Of a DNA stretch of 64,000 bases, positions 62,540-64,000 are shown one piece after another (positions within the stretch are counted from its first letter, which is position 1; every line of letters starts with the position of its first letter). The position numbers and the translations under genes were made by a program. Source of the DNA: Actinomycetospora chiangmaiensis DSM 45062 (lineage in GTDB: Bacteria; Actinomycetota; Actinomycetes; Mycobacteriales; Pseudonocardiaceae). The stretch spans positions 761,816 through 825,815 of the forward strand of contig NZ_KB903217.1 of NCBI RefSeq assembly GCF_000379625.1, written 5' to 3'. The notes beneath the pieces were generated by a model. It searched no databases. It saw only the letters and a list, made by a program, of their open reading frames with translations, and had not been told where the DNA came from.

Positions 62540-64000
62540 CGACGGGTCGCGGAGCTGCGACGACGTGGCGTTCCTGCCACTGGATGACAGCAACGACGCT
62601 TCGCTGTCAGAGGAGGCGGGGAGTGCGTCCACTCCCCGCCGACCATCGTGGCCACGACCTCGACGCCGCCGATGCGGTCCGGGTCGACCGCGGTGACGTC
62701 GTCGCCGAGCACGACGAGGTCGGCGTGGAAACCCGGCGCGAGGACGCCGCGCGAGGCCTCGTCGCCTGCGATCCAGGCGGTGTCGACGGTGAGCGAGCGC
62801 AGCGCGGTGACGGGGTCGACGCGCTCCTCGGGGCCGAGCAGCCGACCGGACGAGGTCCGTCGCTGCACCATCGCCTGCATCGTGCGCAGCGGGTGGCCGT
62901 CGCCGACGCAGGGACGGTCCGAGGAGGCGGGGACCCGGACGCCGGCGCGCAGGAACGCGGCGTGCCGGTAGAGGAGGTCGGCCCGCGCGTCGCCCACCGC
63001 GGCGACCATGGAGTCGCCGATCTCGACCAGGAACCGGGCCTGGGGCACCGGCGTGATCCCGAGGGCGGCGAAGCGTTCGATCCCCTCGTCGGTCACGACG
63101 CCGGCGTGCTCGATCCGGTGCCGGACGGTCGGGCGTGGCAGCCGGGACTGCGCGTCGGCGAAGGCGTCGAGGGCGGCGGCGACCGCCCGGTCGCCGATCG
63201 CGTGGGCGGCCACCGTCCAGCCGGCGAGGTGCGCGCCGACGACCATGCCGTGCATGTGCTCGGGGTCGTCCTGGTAGTAGCCGGCGTGGTCGCGGTCGCG
63301 GAACGGCTCGCTCATCGCGGCGGTGCGCGAGCTCAGGGCACCGTCGAAGAAGATCTTCATGGGGCCGAGCCGGAGACGGTCGTCGCCGAAGCCGGTGCGC
63401 ATCCCGAGGTCGAGCCCGACCCCGTCCCCGCCCGGGACCTCGTGCAGCGCGGCGTCGACCGGCATCACCTGGACGCGCTGTGCGAGCAGGCCCTCGTCCC
63501 GGGCGAGCTGGTAGGCGGCGAGCTCGCGGGGCGTGCGACCCATGAAGCCGCCGGCGATCCCGCACTCGGTGACGTGGGTGAGGCCCTGCTCGGCGTAGAC
63601 CCGGGAGGCCCGCGCGAGGGCGGCGGCGACGTCGTCGACCGCGTAGGGCCGCATGAGGTCGGCGATCAGCGGCTGGGCGGCCTCCTCGACGACCCCCGTG
63701 GGCTCGCCCGCGTCGTCGAGGACGACCTTCCCGCCCTCGGGGACCACTGCCGTGCCCCCGAGGATGCCTGCGCGACGCAGCGCCGCGGTCGAGGCCGCAC
63801 AGACGTGCCCGGACCGGTGCTGCAGCCGGACGGGGCGGCCGCCCGCGGCCCGGTCCAGCGCGGCGTGGTGCGGGGACCCGCCCAGCCGGACGTCGTCGTA
63901 CCCGGACCCGACGACGAACTCGTCGGGGCCCGCCGTCGCAGCCCGTTCCGCCACCGCGGCGTAGACCTCGTCGAGCGTCCGGGCCCCCGACAGGTCGATC
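61645..64000 (-). CDS. Amidohydrolase, YtcJ-like (5' end outside window; 3' end runs on past the domain)
   Basis: The family-like sequence runs from the window edge (…ARTLDEVYAAVAERAATAGPDE) to about position 62618 (LAPGFHADLVVLGDDV… VVATMVGGEWTH). Metal and active-site motifs of amidohydrolase_3 are present: THVTECGIAGG, GPMKIFFDGALSSRTAAM, VAAHAIGDRAVAAAL, RHRIEHAGVV, ASSDRPCVGDGHP. The metal-binding HxH at the N-terminus lies outside the window. There is no stop at the natural end. The frame continues through repeat copy C and on, antisense to the monooxygenase gene, to a TGA at 61645. That would add ~325 unrelated residues. Either the stop was lost when the repeat arrived or the long tail is a true overlap. 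Confidence 0.8.
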   Translation of the reverse strand, partial: IDLSGARTLDEVYAAVAERAATAGPDEFVVGSGYDDVRLGGSPHHAALDRAAGGRPVRLQHRSGHVCAASTAALRRAGILGGTAVVPEGGKVVLDDAGEPTGVVEEAAQPLIADLMRPYAVDDVAAALARASRVYAEQGLTHVTECGIAGGFMGRTPRELAAYQLARDEGLLAQRVQVMPVDAALHEVPGGDGVGLDLGMRTGFGDDRLRLGPMKIFFDGALSSRTAAMSEPFRDRDHAGYYQDDPEHMHGMVVGAHLAGWTVAAHAIGDRAVAAALDAFADAQSRLPRPTVRHRIEHAGVVTDEGIERFAALGITPVPQARFLVEIGDSMVAAVGDARADLLYRHAAFLRAGVRVPASSDRPCVGDGHPLRTMQAMVQRRTSSGRLLGPEERVDPVTALRSLTVDTAWIAGDEASRGVLAPGFHADLVVLGDDVTAVDPDRIGGVEVVATMVGGEWTHSPPPLTAKRRCCHPVAGTPRRRSSATRRQEPAIAGTGGAIGTRDRRAASREKPGTFDSTRNAVGGPVTPAALRFAAARSIRTCPRCSFSTAGRRRRSSSAGSSPLTTRFASSAASASARLIPLPPTGLTTCAASPSSTRPGVDHVSTVVIRTGSSVRSLTDTTVARTRSTSHGSTVPSASISGSTPASRTSPNVPAGIDQPSCHCPVPWSSRAIVPPGRAKRSSPDDGGSSSCWSTAAQSRSRLAPSSVALMPAAARTFDERPSAPTTRSAASSWASPSTVNRTPVTRSPSRTRSENRAPRRTVAPKPSARAASHGRNRAWGISA
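62566..62610. repeat. Family 2 palindromic repeat, copy C (left arm degenerate)
   Basis: The right arm (GATGACAGCAACGACGCTTC then GCTGTCA, 62584-62610) matches copy B closely. The left arm (62566-62583) is eroded. It sits between the 3' ends of the convergent monooxygenase and amidohydrolase genes, exactly at the natural end of the latter's protein homology. Confidence 0.75.

Overview
This is high-GC actinobacterial chromosome. Gene order, ribosomal protein forms and an ESX-4-like type VII secretion locus next to rplM-rpsI-glmM point to the Mycobacteriales/Pseudonocardiales. A Pseudonocardiaceae-type organism (Pseudonocardia or Actinomycetospora-like) is my best inference, but the genus cannot be fixed from the sequence alone. 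Most of the window is conserved core, syntenic with the Rv3460c-Rv3396c side of the M. tuberculosis map and with the bldM-shbA-guaB region of Streptomyces. Accessory pieces are spliced in.

Layout. 1-10.5 kb: end of the spc operon (rpsE, rpmD, rplO, secY, adk, map), two inserted genes (DUF1707 membrane protein and an SDR dehydrogenase), then infA, rpmJ, rpsM, rpsK, rpsD, rpoA, rplQ, truA. 10.5-22 kb: an ESX-4-like type VII secretion locus. The divergent arms are eccD-mycP-eccE-unknown (minus) and eccC-(Hsp70/actin-fold ATPase with a membrane anchor)-esx-esx (plus). No EccB is visible. 22-32 kb: rplM-rpsI-glmM, a WXG-like protein, a hydrolase-fold protein, glmS, nnr, alr, a lipase-like hydrolase and rimI. 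The t6A genes tsaE/tsaB/tsaD that usually surround rimI are absent. 33-42 kb: CIRCE-controlled groES-groEL1 (His-rich tail), whiB3/whiD, bldM, the sigma factor sigD/shbA with its anti-sigma rsdA, a DUF5319 gene, guaB and guaB3. 42-48.6 kb: a complete fructose PTS (fruR-fruK-EIIA-EIIBC-HPr, divergent from ptsI) and comB. 48.7-51.4 kb: a padR-monooxygenase-DinB/MPI operon behind a perfect 19-bp palindrome. 51.4-64 kb: guaA, a LAL-type LuxR regulator, a small ORF, a six-helix membrane protein, a self-sufficient CYP102-type P450, an aminotransferase, a flavin monooxygenase, and the 3' part of an amidohydrolase.

How the parts work together. The T7SS genes are chained by 4-nt GTGA overlaps and end in two WXG100 proteins. 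The growth genes cover translation, peptidoglycan precursors (glmM, glmS, alr), GMP synthesis (guaB, guaA) and folding. bldM, sigD/rsdA and whiB3 form a developmental and stress regulatory block. The PTS locus takes up and phosphorylates fructose under a DeoR repressor.

Most worth a second look: (i) the T7SS locus with no EccB, a bitopic Hsp70-like ATPase, an uncharacterised coupled gene and an EccC whose second ATPase domain has lost the Walker A lysine; (ii) two families of dispersed palindromic repeats, one of which has become coding sequence at the N-terminus of rimI and lies at the open 3' end of the amidohydrolase gene; (iii) the missing tsaE/tsaB/tsaD around rimI, exactly where these repeats sit.
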